Source: CALOFP01 sp942492635
GTDB taxonomy: Bacteria > UBP6 > UBA1177 > CALOFP01
NCBI GenBank assembly: GCA_942492635.1
Contig: CALOFP010000002.1
Location: 496,001 to 560,000 of the forward strand
DNA length: 64,000 nucleotides
Direction of reading: 5' to 3'
Below the pieces are notes generated by a model. The model ran no database searches. It was given only the letters and a program-made list of their open reading frames with translations, and was not told the DNA's origin. Each line of letters opens with the position of its first letter. Position 1 is the first letter of the stretch. The position numbers and the translations under genes were made by a program. Of this stretch, positions 9,701-18,102 are shown one piece after another.

Positions 9701-10796
9701 TTTTAGCCCTTGTGTTGAAATCCCCTGAGGTCTCTCTTGTCGATAGGCGAACACTCAACTCCGTTCCGCTTTCAAAAGGAGTGAGATCCTGGCCGGCGGA
9801 AGCTTCCTCTGAAGAGGGATCCAGCAGAAGATAGTTTGAAAAGTCGTGAAGTTGCTCCTTCCTTATCTGGTCTTGGGCACCTGTAATGACTGTCCAGCCT
9901 GTTGCAGTTGTATCGTCATCATCAAAATCGCTGTTTGTGAGGGCAAAGGATTCTCTGTATTCACCGAAACATCTGCCGCATTCGGCATCATCCGCACCGT
10001 TTGGAATACAGATCCTGTTTCGTGAAGCACAGTTGATGTTTTCGCAGGTTTTTATAAGTACACAGGTTCCGTTTTCCTCCTTGTATCCCTCCATACATTT
10101 TCCGCATTCGGCACCCTCTTCCGTTTCCAGACATTTGCGATGTGTGGTCGCACATGAATCCCGAATACTGTTCATTTTCCCGGGCTGACAGTTGTTCTTA
10201 ATGAAATCGCATTTTCCGGTAACGCTGTTCCAGAGATGGTTTTCTTCGCACTCTTCAAGACAGAAATCATCTTCAACGTCAGGCTTTGCCTCGCATTTCT
10301 GATGTTCGGCGCACTCACTGCATCTTTTCTTATCTCTGCATTCCCTTGTTTCCGAATCGCAGATTTTTCCGGAACCGCACCCTTCAGTGAGGCATCCCGG
10401 AAACGTTTCGCAGCGCCCCCGTCTGCAGAGTCCGTATTGGCCGTACGCGCTTTCCTCCATGCACTCCTCATTTGTTTCACAAGGCTGGCAGAGAAAGTCG
10501 ATGCAGAGAAAACCTCTGCTTCTCTCTTCTTTCCGACAATCGGAAGTCGTGGTGCATTCAACCGGATCCGTCTGTGCAACAGGAACCGTATCCCTGTCCG
10601 TCGGCTCTTCCGTATCTTCATCAACCTGTGAATTGTTCGGCTGTTCGGTATCCTGTGCGTTTTTATCATCATCCTGAACATCCCTGTCGGATACCGGGGT
10701 TATATCGCTGCCTGATTTTTTTTCTTTCGAGTCACTGTCGCCGCATGAAACCTGCAGCATGATGACTGTGGATAATAATAGAATGAATTTATTCAT
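6765..10796 (-). CDS. Large Cys-rich lipoprotein with C-terminal FGE/SUMF-type domain
   Basis: A 1343-residue protein with signal peptide and lipobox Cys at C18, then an acidic Asp/Glu/Thr linker. From about residue 80 to 690 it has many Cys-rich EGF-like repeats (C...CGxC patterns), interrupted by a beta-sandwich region. The last 270 residues are a formylglycine-generating-enzyme-fold domain (YRLPTEAEWEYAAG, WGIFDMNGNVAEWVWD, VIRGGSYDSKSQEC, SIGFRLV). The Cys expected just after RGGSY in true FGE enzymes is a Ser, with one Cys further on, so I infer a binding or structural role. It lies only 12 bases after the 1747-residue lipoprotein gene and is the last gene of the four-gene cluster. Confidence 0.85.
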   Translation of the reverse strand: MNKFILLLSTVIMLQVSCGDSDSKEKKSGSDITPVSDRDVQDDDKNAQDTEQPNNSQVDEDTEEPTDRDTVPVAQTDPVECTTTSDCRKEERSRGFLCIDFLCQPCETNEECMEESAYGQYGLCRRGRCETFPGCLTEGCGSGKICDSETRECRDKKRCSECAEHQKCEAKPDVEDDFCLEECEENHLWNSVTGKCDFIKNNCQPGKMNSIRDSCATTHRKCLETEEGAECGKCMEGYKEENGTCVLIKTCENINCASRNRICIPNGADDAECGRCFGEYRESFALTNSDFDDDDTTATGWTVITGAQDQIRKEQLHDFSNYLLLDPSSEEASAGQDLTPFESGTELSVRLSTRETSGDFNTRAKISIKITMDDSGTSVETTLYANEISSYDGVVDKIFDITNYSGISKVILSVESGGTPVAVDWIRIYTTKENAGTCSPLKGTSCDPDPAQGSILKNCRKEHRKCDQIDSSTARCGECDPGFVEINSQCFPKINCGMLDCGKRHLECVELPNAHCGACLEGFVKNATSGECVCPEGKIFDRLKKVCEGQEKCATANCSSDEFCIEGTATTHALCSRCEAGSAWNGRECIKCGTCLKDGETGRVYIKTSEQGHCVCETAEGYYHSSTPPMGTRKCDADGDGWISDDARESMNEIEESADRVNARCDLRFIDRIVLINEMREEKIIRVSDLELGNRIALYEPVSRDVETELLNDTIYADMSHYAPKYGTNGLLLTAAELNPFTKGCATNTNPENIKAREADYNANGIFDVDEKGWKASEGSNADKFFAMFSYYMELHRGWYENNGENSGRYIIMEKSRSEFAQEGFSVALNYGEEEKNSYWRECLRWRDSDYEDEEKTSPYGLDFANYSDRSICSPGTPGSWCGMHHHSQFKCKVFSDSTEDGKPQYVEDINSKDFILNECESTATLFENGNSMLDNPKTRKLTCSKVTKEKAMEKKTAVWTAATYRSNFNEGEYNYQRGCISECAEKPNLPASMQCNVSAECRDFTNESKIPDYGKIYCYKPLDTIEIYTNTTYQMGTPEDQGTYKEEETSDEDLPDGLPDGEVSDDDVVAQDENFTWKKEDEKPHTVTLTYHYEITATEITGDQFMEIMDYNPSKFGCSNAVCPVESVTFYDALAFANKKSEEDQLTSCYEFEDTTCADGKSDYTVYCNGQGGIQSAIIKTAPNLVKIQDCDGYRLPTEAEWEYAAGSGYEITPYILEEKPFFIGNITAFNCEEDPSLMQIGWYCGNSSSEGILRPQPVAMKRATDWGIFDMNGNVAEWVWDAYSKNLTSGVDPVISEGNERVIRGGSYDSKSQECRSSSREKADPGMRSDSIGFRLVKTIH

Positions 10797-10808
10797 GTTT
10801 TCGCCTTT

Positions 10809-13800
10809 TTAATCAAGTTCTGTAAAATCGGTGTAGTAAACAAATACCTTGATATCGGACAGTGAGTTAAGGTTGATATCCATATTCACCGCTTCATCGA
10901 CATTGTTCAGGACAAATTCCCAATGAGTATTTGAATATGGTCTGTCCCTGAATCTCTCACTCTTGAATATTCCTTCGTCTGAGATAGAAGAGGACATGAA
11001 TCTTTTTCCGTTAAAGAAGGTATTTATAACTGCCGTTCTTTCAGGAAATTTGTAGTACTGCTTGTCACCGTCGAGCGGTTTTATCGTGCCTGTTCCGCGC
11101 TGCTTTAGATATATTCTTCCAACCGGATCGCCTGTGTCGCTTCCCACCATTTCAGCTTCTATGTACTTGATTTTGTGGTTTCTGGTAAGGGGAGAGAGTT
11201 CTGTAAGCCCGGTGTTGAAAGGAATGTTTATGTAACCATTGTTGTCAATCACACTTGTTGATTGAAGTTGCCGGCGGAAAAGCACGGTTCTTTCGGATTC
11301 ACTCAATGCTGCCCCATCATCATTGATCCTCGGAATATTCATGATATCGTCACGTAGAGAGATAATCGCGAGTCTGGTGTCCGGATTTCCGTACTCCTCC
11401 TCGAACTCTTCGAATGCAGCCTCAAGCTCAAACATGTAGTTCTCCAGATTGTAGTCGCCGTAGGAGATCATTCTTATTAGAAAGAGGTTGGAAAGCTTGG
11501 CGTAGCTTTGAGATGTGTAGTACTCGTACACTTTCGTAGCTTTGTATGCGGCCCTCAGAGCGCTCTGGAAAGTTCTGTCGGCGTTGATTATGGCATCGTT
11601 CTTGTAGATCCTTACATTCGGATCGTTTTTGGCAGCTTCGACATTTATGAGGAGCTGCTCAGACTCCTCCTGCTGTACCATTACCCTTTTCGCCCTGTTC
11701 CGGAGTTTTTCAATCTTCGAACCGGTGAGAGCGAGTCTGTAGGCAATCTTCATTGTCTCAATGACGGCATCCTGTCTCTCCAGTTCGATCTCTTTTATTT
11801 TTGAATTCGACTCTATTTTATCAAAATCACACTCTTTTTCGGTTACCCATTTATTGGTATCCATTTCAACAACATTTTTAGCGATTTCCATACCCGCAAT
11901 GGATGCCTCGAGAACAACTGCAGTCGTTGCGTATGCAAGAAAACATCCATTATAAGTTGCTACGGAGACACCTGCTGCCGGACAATCTCCACCGGCAGCG
12001 ACACCGGCAATGATACTGCATTTGGCAAGTTCGGAAGTAGTCTTGCCCCATTCGTACACCCTGTCGGCAGTATTGAGTGCTCCCTGTGCTGCGGCAATGG
12101 ACGCATTTAGAGTGTTCTGGGCAATATCCTTGCCATGTACATAATCTGCAAGTTCCTGATTTGTCTTGCAGAAGCTGTTGTGTCTGTCCACTTCGATGTT
12201 GATCAATTCAAGATAGTCATCGATTCCGTCTTTTGCTGTTTTATATGTGTACAATTCCAGCTCCATTTCCCCCATCGCTTCATGGATCTGTCCATTGCCT
12301 GCGAACCCGCACGGATTGCCGATGAGTTTGGCCTTCTTGTTGAGATGGGCATACTTCGGAATGGCGGGATATATTTTTCCGTCCTCTCCCTTCATTGTTC
12401 CGCAGAGGGCGGCCAGCTCGTTTTCGTAGTTGTTTTTCACCTTCACAAGTTCAGACTGGAAGGAAGCCGCATCCGTCTCATAACTTCTGTTGTCGGCAAG
12501 AGCTTCCTGTTCTTTTATTCTCGCAAAGTCAACCTTCTTTTCAGCCGATGCAAAAAGTTTGTCGAACGCATTGGTATCACCTTTATCCAGCGCCGGGAAG
12601 GGAATGTATTCCGGAGCGAAACCGAGAAAAGTGATGTCGTCGCTTATGTTGTCGTAAACATCCCTCATATCGAGAAGTGCCGCCTTGAAGAGAAGTTGTG
12701 CATCGTCGATCGACTTTCTGATCTGATCTCTTTTGGTTGTCGGTACGACCTTGATCGTCTTCAGCATAAGCTGGGAGATGATGACTGATTCAAGATATGT
12801 GGCGGTGTAGGCCCTTTCAACGACCAGTCTTGCAAGATCCGGCCTGTTGAAACTCTGGTATTTCTTTGAAACTTCGGACCACACACGAGATTTTTGAGCC
12901 GATGCCCTGATCAGTTTTGAAAAGTAGGTGACAACCGATTCCTGGGTGATGAAGTTGCTGCCAAGATCACCGGTCAGGGATTTCCAGATTACCTGAGAAA
13001 TGGTGTAGAAACGATCGAGAGCCGCCTGGTAGTACTGGGCGGCCTTGTAGAGGCTGTAGAGTTCGAATCCCGCGCCTCCGGAGAGATCGAATCCGTCCGG
13101 TTCGAAGAGGGTTCCCTCGAATGTCTTTATGTTTGAACCGGCAAGATCAAATCTGGATGCAAAGGCTCTGGTATACTGTTCGTCCCCCATCATTATGAGC
13201 AGTTCCGAATTCAACTTCTCGTAACCGTCGTAAATTTTCCCACCGTTTTCACTGTAGGCGAAAGAGCTCTTCAGGAAGTTGATGATTTTTTCTTTTGCCG
13301 GAGCGTCCAGATCGTCGTAGTAGTTGTCGTAGATGTGAACGACACAGTCGGTTCTGGATTCAACTTCTTCAATTTTATCAGGGTTGTAGCAGTAGGGGAC
13401 CATGTCCGATTCGTTTTCGCAGATTTCCGGAGCGAACCCTATGTTCTTACCGCTTCTCGAAGCAAAACGGATCTTGTATTTGAATCCGTTCGCTATCGAT
13501 GCGGCGATGGGTATGAATGACGGTGAATTAGTGGACTCCTGATAAAATTTCTTCTCGGCAAGAAGATCGTTTCTGTTTGTGTCGCAGTAGACTTTGTTCT
13601 CATCCTTGCAACGCCATATTGGATTTCTTCTGATACCCTTATCCTGCATCTCCTTGAGAATTGAATCGCAGCTACCTCGTGTTTCAATTTTACCGTGTTC
13701 TCCAACCTTAAAGGAGTCGTTGCACTTGTGTTCGTCGAGAGGATAGTCGTTGTCTAGAATAAAGTATTCAACTTCGCTGCCGTCCTGGCAGGGAACAACT

Positions 13801-16052
13801 TCGCCGTTGTATTTTGCACCGTTGAACAAACCCGTGTCTTTGCATAGATAGTAGGCTTTTTCCCCGGTGATAAGAAAATCGTCATCAACTGCGGCGATAC
13901 CGTCAATAAGTGTCAGCATAGCCTCCTGTGCATTTGACTCGTTAATTTCCTGATAGTCCATCTTACTTAAAATGTCGCTTGAACATGTTGATTTAAGAAG
14001 GTCTCTGTTTAAGTTTGATAACGGTTCTACCGATGATCCGAGGTAATCTTCCTCCTTGAGAGTTGTGGAGGAGCGCTTTAGGGTTATCAGTCCGTAGGAT
14101 GAAAAACCCTCTTCATCGTTCCCAAGGAACGAGTCGAAACTTTCCCGGAAAATGATGTAGATGATTTCCTGGTTTACCAGAACACCGTCTATCAGACTAA
14201 TTTTTCTCTTCCGATATTTTCCATCGGGAACCGGATTGGCGGACGCGACATTTGTGTTGATATCGATATTCTTCGCATCGGCAGTATCAAGAGGAGTTGT
14301 TTTCTGGCGGCATTCGTATCTGTAACGATTGCTCTCCTGGGCATATGTGCCCTTCGTAAAGCCCTCGACAAGCCAGGGAATCCTGAAGTGTTTGAATTGA
14401 TCGGCAGGACATGAGCCGGGATTGTCATCGGTTTTGTATCTTCCCCCCACAAAGGCCGTGAAATCGAAATTTTTCAGGTAAATAAGGCAGTCGCCTCCGT
14501 TGGCGGAGACTGAACATCCGCCGTCGGCCGGATTATCCTCATATTCCAATGAAACTGCCGGATTTCCAAAGTAGTGAAGGGCTGTTCCGGTATCGACACG
14601 GCCGACAAACTGTTTGTCTGTCGTTCCCTTCTTGAGATTAATGCCGAAGGGGAGTTCGGAAAGACCCGAAGGAACCGGCTGTTTAGTCTCATCTGAAGTG
14701 AATATGATGTATCCCTTGCTGTTGTCATAGAGAAAACAGGCTTTGCCCTCGGGGCAGATATCCCGGGTGGATTTCCAGTTCCAGGAACCAGTCGTCATTG
14801 AAACGATGGCTGCACTGATTTCATCATAGGAGATTTTTCCGTTCCTGAAATTTCCCCATTTCTGGATAAAGGCGTTGCCCACCTTTGTCAGCTTTGTTCC
14901 GAAGTCGTTTTTATTGTAGAACCATCCGTTCTTGTCGCCGTCTCCGTACTCAAAAAGATCCTTGTCGCCGAAGTTTGCAAAGTACTGCATTTTCCCGATC
15001 CACTGTCCCTCAGGAACCGCTGCAAAGGAGATGTTGACATCTTTCGATCCCATCTTGTCGTTTGTGACGGATACAACTCCGTTCCATCGACCAAGCTCGT
15101 TTGTTCCCGTGTCTTTGATTCCGATGGAGATATTCTCTCCGGCCTCGATGAAGACGGAAAATTCATTCTGATCACTCTCACTTCCGGCCTCCCCGATAAG
15201 GATCCACTTCATTGCGCCCGTCTTAACTGTGTGGATACCGTCGGAATCCTTGTATGAATGCTTCGTTTTTTTGATGATGAACTCTCTTCCTATGGAGCTC
15301 TTGTTGAAAATTTTGAAAGATGCTTCAGTTTTTACGTTTGATACGGAGATCAGGTTCTTGTCTATCTTGAATGTTCCTCCGGCGCCCTCATCAATGTCTG
15401 CGGATTGAGTGAGAGGCATGCAGACGCCGTTGTTTCCGTCGGTTGTCGCACAGTAGAGTTTTTTTTCGCAACTGTCCGAATTAACGTCGCATTTGGTGCG
15501 GCAAACTTTCCGGTGACATTTACTGGAGTCGTCGCAGTCACTCTCTTTTTCGCAGTTTGAGTAACATCTTCCTCCGATGCAGGTCTGGTAGTCGGGACAG
15601 TCGGACTCCTCCTCGCATGTTCCCTGCTCCGTACCGCCATTGCGAAAGGGTGTCTCGGGATTTATGCAGGTTCCGTTGACACACTTTGTGCCGAAGAAGC
15701 AGCCCTTCATCAGTTTTTCAGAGGAACATTTGATGAAGCTTCCGTCGCTTTTCACGAAATCGCTTTTGCAGGGAGTGTAACACTTGGGATTTCCGGGAAT
15801 CGGATCGCCGATCTGGTCGTCGTCCGGATTCAAATCGACTGTGACTTCCGAATCGCCGCCGCCTGAACCATCCGGCGCATCCTCATCCTTAATATCACCG
15901 CTCAGACCGCTGGTTCCGGTGTCATCACTATCTTCGTCGACAATGATGTCTTTGCCTTCTCTCTTGTCCGTGCTGCCATCATCCGAACATGCTGCGGAGA
16001 TGAAAAGAAAAAAGAGTGAGAAGATCGCCATCCATAAATTGAACTTTTTCAT
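10809..16052 (-). CDS. Giant lipoprotein, helical/pore-former-like C-terminal half
   Basis: A 1747-residue protein with lipobox Cys at C22 followed by SDDG, an acidic linker to about 88, a Cys-rich block at about 89-211 and an Ig-like beta region at about 215-350. The centre is of unknown fold. From about 1000 to 1560 it is mostly long helices. Inside them, near 1345-1400, lies a hydrophobic Gly/Ala-rich stretch (SIIAGVAAGG, ATTAVVLEASIAGMEIA). The last 150 residues are beta-rich and end with LNSLSDIKVFVYYT, which from memory resembles the C-terminal domain of Tc toxin A subunits (LxxLxDIILHIRYT). A pore-forming or adhesive role is inference. It is nine bases from the upstream small lipoprotein gene and so co-transcribed. 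Confidence 0.85.
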   Translation of the reverse strand: MKKFNLWMAIFSLFFLFISAACSDDGSTDKREGKDIIVDEDSDDTGTSGLSGDIKDEDAPDGSGGGDSEVTVDLNPDDDQIGDPIPGNPKCYTPCKSDFVKSDGSFIKCSSEKLMKGCFFGTKCVNGTCINPETPFRNGGTEQGTCEEESDCPDYQTCIGGRCYSNCEKESDCDDSSKCHRKVCRTKCDVNSDSCEKKLYCATTDGNNGVCMPLTQSADIDEGAGGTFKIDKNLISVSNVKTEASFKIFNKSSIGREFIIKKTKHSYKDSDGIHTVKTGAMKWILIGEAGSESDQNEFSVFIEAGENISIGIKDTGTNELGRWNGVVSVTNDKMGSKDVNISFAAVPEGQWIGKMQYFANFGDKDLFEYGDGDKNGWFYNKNDFGTKLTKVGNAFIQKWGNFRNGKISYDEISAAIVSMTTGSWNWKSTRDICPEGKACFLYDNSKGYIIFTSDETKQPVPSGLSELPFGINLKKGTTDKQFVGRVDTGTALHYFGNPAVSLEYEDNPADGGCSVSANGGDCLIYLKNFDFTAFVGGRYKTDDNPGSCPADQFKHFRIPWLVEGFTKGTYAQESNRYRYECRQKTTPLDTADAKNIDINTNVASANPVPDGKYRKRKISLIDGVLVNQEIIYIIFRESFDSFLGNDEEGFSSYGLITLKRSSTTLKEEDYLGSSVEPLSNLNRDLLKSTCSSDILSKMDYQEINESNAQEAMLTLIDGIAAVDDDFLITGEKAYYLCKDTGLFNGAKYNGEVVPCQDGSEVEYFILDNDYPLDEHKCNDSFKVGEHGKIETRGSCDSILKEMQDKGIRRNPIWRCKDENKVYCDTNRNDLLAEKKFYQESTNSPSFIPIAASIANGFKYKIRFASRSGKNIGFAPEICENESDMVPYCYNPDKIEEVESRTDCVVHIYDNYYDDLDAPAKEKIINFLKSSFAYSENGGKIYDGYEKLNSELLIMMGDEQYTRAFASRFDLAGSNIKTFEGTLFEPDGFDLSGGAGFELYSLYKAAQYYQAALDRFYTISQVIWKSLTGDLGSNFITQESVVTYFSKLIRASAQKSRVWSEVSKKYQSFNRPDLARLVVERAYTATYLESVIISQLMLKTIKVVPTTKRDQIRKSIDDAQLLFKAALLDMRDVYDNISDDITFLGFAPEYIPFPALDKGDTNAFDKLFASAEKKVDFARIKEQEALADNRSYETDAASFQSELVKVKNNYENELAALCGTMKGEDGKIYPAIPKYAHLNKKAKLIGNPCGFAGNGQIHEAMGEMELELYTYKTAKDGIDDYLELINIEVDRHNSFCKTNQELADYVHGKDIAQNTLNASIAAAQGALNTADRVYEWGKTTSELAKCSIIAGVAAGGDCPAAGVSVATYNGCFLAYATTAVVLEASIAGMEIAKNVVEMDTNKWVTEKECDFDKIESNSKIKEIELERQDAVIETMKIAYRLALTGSKIEKLRNRAKRVMVQQEESEQLLINVEAAKNDPNVRIYKNDAIINADRTFQSALRAAYKATKVYEYYTSQSYAKLSNLFLIRMISYGDYNLENYMFELEAAFEEFEEEYGNPDTRLAIISLRDDIMNIPRINDDGAALSESERTVLFRRQLQSTSVIDNNGYINIPFNTGLTELSPLTRNHKIKYIEAEMVGSDTGDPVGRIYLKQRGTGTIKPLDGDKQYYKFPERTAVINTFFNGKRFMSSSISDEGIFKSERFRDRPYSNTHWEFVLNNVDEAVNMDINLNSLSDIKVFVYYTDFTELD

Positions 16053-16061
16053 TTATCTCTC

Positions 16062-16433
16062 CTATTTAAAAGTTATTCGTAACTTGTAGCTGTCGCTCTC
16101 GGCGACTCCTCCGGAAAGAGGAGCTCCGACGTTTATCTGAAACCTGTAGTTTTCGGAAACGGCGCGACCGCCGCCCGCCGTTACACCGATACCTCCCGGA
16201 GAGTGTTCTTGAACTGAGGGTTCTTCGTCCATTGTCTCATCGGTGCCCGGATCTTTGTCCTGGTACGTCCCTCCCTTATCCTCATCAAGCGGATCTTCCG
16301 CGGCATCGTTATCTGCCTCCTTGATTTCATTCGTGAAATCAGAGTCGCTTCCCGCTTCGGCATCTGTTTTTTTGTCGTCAGAACAGGATATCGTCAGCAC
16401 AATTAAAAAAAGTAAGAAAAGCTTTATTTTCAT
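16062..16433 (-). CDS. Small acidic lipoprotein with two SxxYxxxI-type motifs
   Basis: A 123-residue protein with lipobox Cys in LTISC at C17, followed by SDDK and an Asp/Glu-rich linker. The C-terminus has two spaced copies of a short motif: GGGRAVSENYRFQINVG and GGVAESDSYKLRITFK. This S-x-[ND]-Y-[RK]-[FL]-x-I pattern appears in surface proteins of several Gram-negative lineages, but I know no defined function. It lies between the tail-fibre-like gene and the giant lipoprotein gene, nine bases from the latter, and is probably part of the same transcript. Confidence 0.75.
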   Translation of the reverse strand: MKIKLFLLFLIVLTISCSDDKKTDAEAGSDSDFTNEIKEADNDAAEDPLDEDKGGTYQDKDPGTDETMDEEPSVQEHSPGGIGVTAGGGRAVSENYRFQINVGAPLSGGVAESDSYKLRITFK

Positions 16434-16471
16434 GAGTTATCCTCTTTGTTTATTCATTCAAAAGGTTACAG

Positions 16472-17830
16472 CTAGTTGATAAACTGTATTATCTGGATAT
16501 GTACCCAGGCGTCACCATTGCAAAAAACTTTAGCAGAATTGCTTGTTACATCCGTCACCTTCGCTCCTCCCGTCGAACAGGTTGCGTGGACGGAGGGATA
16601 TCCCGACGCACCTTCGTATTGCGTCCATGTAACATCGTAGCTGCCGTTTCCGGTTCTGACTGCACTCAATCCCGGTGTCGCCGTATTAAAAAGATTTCCG
16701 TCAGTTTTCCACCCGTTCATCTGCCCGGCGATAATAATAAGATTCTTAGACATGCCGTCGTCGACGCCCACTGTTTTCAGCCTGTTTGTTCCGCTGCCCG
16801 AATAGTATTGACCCGGAATGCCCAGGCCGACGCTGCTAAGCGACATAAGCATTGTTCCGCCTCCGGGATTGAATGCGTCATTGTGGTGGGAACCACCTTT
16901 GTACCATGCGAAATATTCATTCGATCTGTAGTACTGTGTGCCGGCCTGAACCCCGATACCATAATCCTCGTCATATAGATCCAGCATCTGTCTTGCGGTG
17001 GCACCGAAGGAAAGCTTTTTTGAAGTGGTGATGTCCTGGTCTTTCTTGAAGTAACTTGAATCCAATACTCCGGCGCTAAGTTCAGCTTTAGTGTAATAGA
17101 GGTTGTTGAGTTGTCCCCCATCAAGTTCCGCTTCGGTATAGTAGCGATTATCATGCTGATGTCCCGGTTTCGAGTAGATATTCTCGGAAACGCTTATCCT
17201 GTTGTTTTCATCGATCTCGATGCCGTCTCCTGCCGAAAATACAATTGACTGATCGGCGCTGATTACGTTTCCTTCGATTGTGATCCCGGTTCCCGCAGTG
17301 TATGTGCCTGTTCCTCCTTCTCCCTCTCGATCCTCCTCGCAGATCGGTGTGAAACCGGACCAGCCGCGAAGGTAGAAACCTTCGTCGCAAGCTGCAGCAA
17401 GCATCTCATCGAAATTGGTTTCACTGTACTTTCCGACCTTTTCAGCGTTGTGTGCGTTTTGCGCCTCCATTGCAAACGGAACGGAGGCGAGGCGGATTCT
17501 CGTCATCTCTTCACCGTCGTAAGTGATCGCCAGCCACAGTTCATCTTTTCCCCCCACTTTCGCGTAGGTAATCGGTTCCAGTTCGCCGAGATAGACGGAT
17601 AGCTTGCCCCTGTCGATCATCAAGGTTCGTCTCTCTTTCCAGAGCTCATTTCCTTCGGTTTCGGAATCGTAGATCGAAAAGAGAATCTCCGCCGCGTCGT
17701 CGACTATGACATTACCCTCTTTGTCGGTCAAAGTTCCCTGGACGGGAATCATGTTCGGTACTTTCGCAGTGACGGTGATGGGTGACATGAGAATGAAAAT
17801 AATTGCTGTGTAAAGGGTAAAAAACTTCAT
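16472..17830 (-). CDS. Exported tail-fibre-like protein
   Basis: A 452-residue protein. ATG at 17830 is chosen because GGGAG lies six bases upstream; a longer frame exists but lacks a ribosome binding site. It has a signal peptide (MKFFTLYTAIIFILMSPITVTA) without lipobox. An N-terminal beta domain (MIPVQGTLTDKEGNVIVD) resembles domains preceding collagen- or fibre-like regions in Myxococcota surface proteins. The middle has fibre repeats (YYTEAELDGGQLNN, YYTKAELSAGVLDSS) like those of phage tail fibres, and the C-terminal 150 residues resemble a trimeric receptor-binding tip with many Gly and Ser. It is the first gene of the minus-strand cluster. A role in surface adhesion or as a fibre is inference. 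Confidence 0.8.
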   Translation of the reverse strand: MKFFTLYTAIIFILMSPITVTAKVPNMIPVQGTLTDKEGNVIVDDAAEILFSIYDSETEGNELWKERRTLMIDRGKLSVYLGELEPITYAKVGGKDELWLAITYDGEEMTRIRLASVPFAMEAQNAHNAEKVGKYSETNFDEMLAAACDEGFYLRGWSGFTPICEEDREGEGGTGTYTAGTGITIEGNVISADQSIVFSAGDGIEIDENNRISVSENIYSKPGHQHDNRYYTEAELDGGQLNNLYYTKAELSAGVLDSSYFKKDQDITTSKKLSFGATARQMLDLYDEDYGIGVQAGTQYYRSNEYFAWYKGGSHHNDAFNPGGGTMLMSLSSVGLGIPGQYYSGSGTNRLKTVGVDDGMSKNLIIIAGQMNGWKTDGNLFNTATPGLSAVRTGNGSYDVTWTQYEGASGYPSVHATCSTGGAKVTDVTSNSAKVFCNGDAWVHIQIIQFIN

Positions 17831-17946
17831 TTGATACTCCCTGAATCTACATAACTTTGTTAAACAATCATTAATGCCGGAGAAGCATACCATTCGGCAG
17901 ATTATGAATCGACCGTATTCGAGGTGGATAGTATTTTTTTTGAAAG

Positions 17947-17968
17947 GTCCGAAAACGTGTTTTCGGAC
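17947..17968. promoter_or_regulatory. Perfect dyad in the divergent promoter region (candidate operator)
   Basis: GTCCGAAAAC and its exact inverse GTTTTCGGAC are separated by two bases. Neither strand continues into a T-run, so it is unlikely to be a terminator. It sits between the minus-strand exported-protein cluster (start 17830) and the AraC-type regulator gene (start 18103), where an operator would be expected. Confidence 0.5.
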
Positions 17969-18035
17969 GCTATACTCTTTTAAAGCGAAATAAATTCAAA
18001 TGGATGTTGGTTTTTGGGTTTTAATAAGATGTTTT

Positions 18036-18063
18036 TTGCTTTTTAAAAGAAGAGGTATACAAT
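18036..18063 (+). promoter_or_regulatory. Possible sigma70 promoter of the regulator gene
   Basis: TTGCTT (18036-18041) and TACAAT (18058-18063) are separated by 16 bases, about 40 bases before the start of the STAND/AraC gene. The match to consensus is partial. Confidence 0.35.
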
Positions 18064-18102
18064 TCTTTAATTAGTGTTAACTTAAAGATCTGTGGATTTT
18101 CT

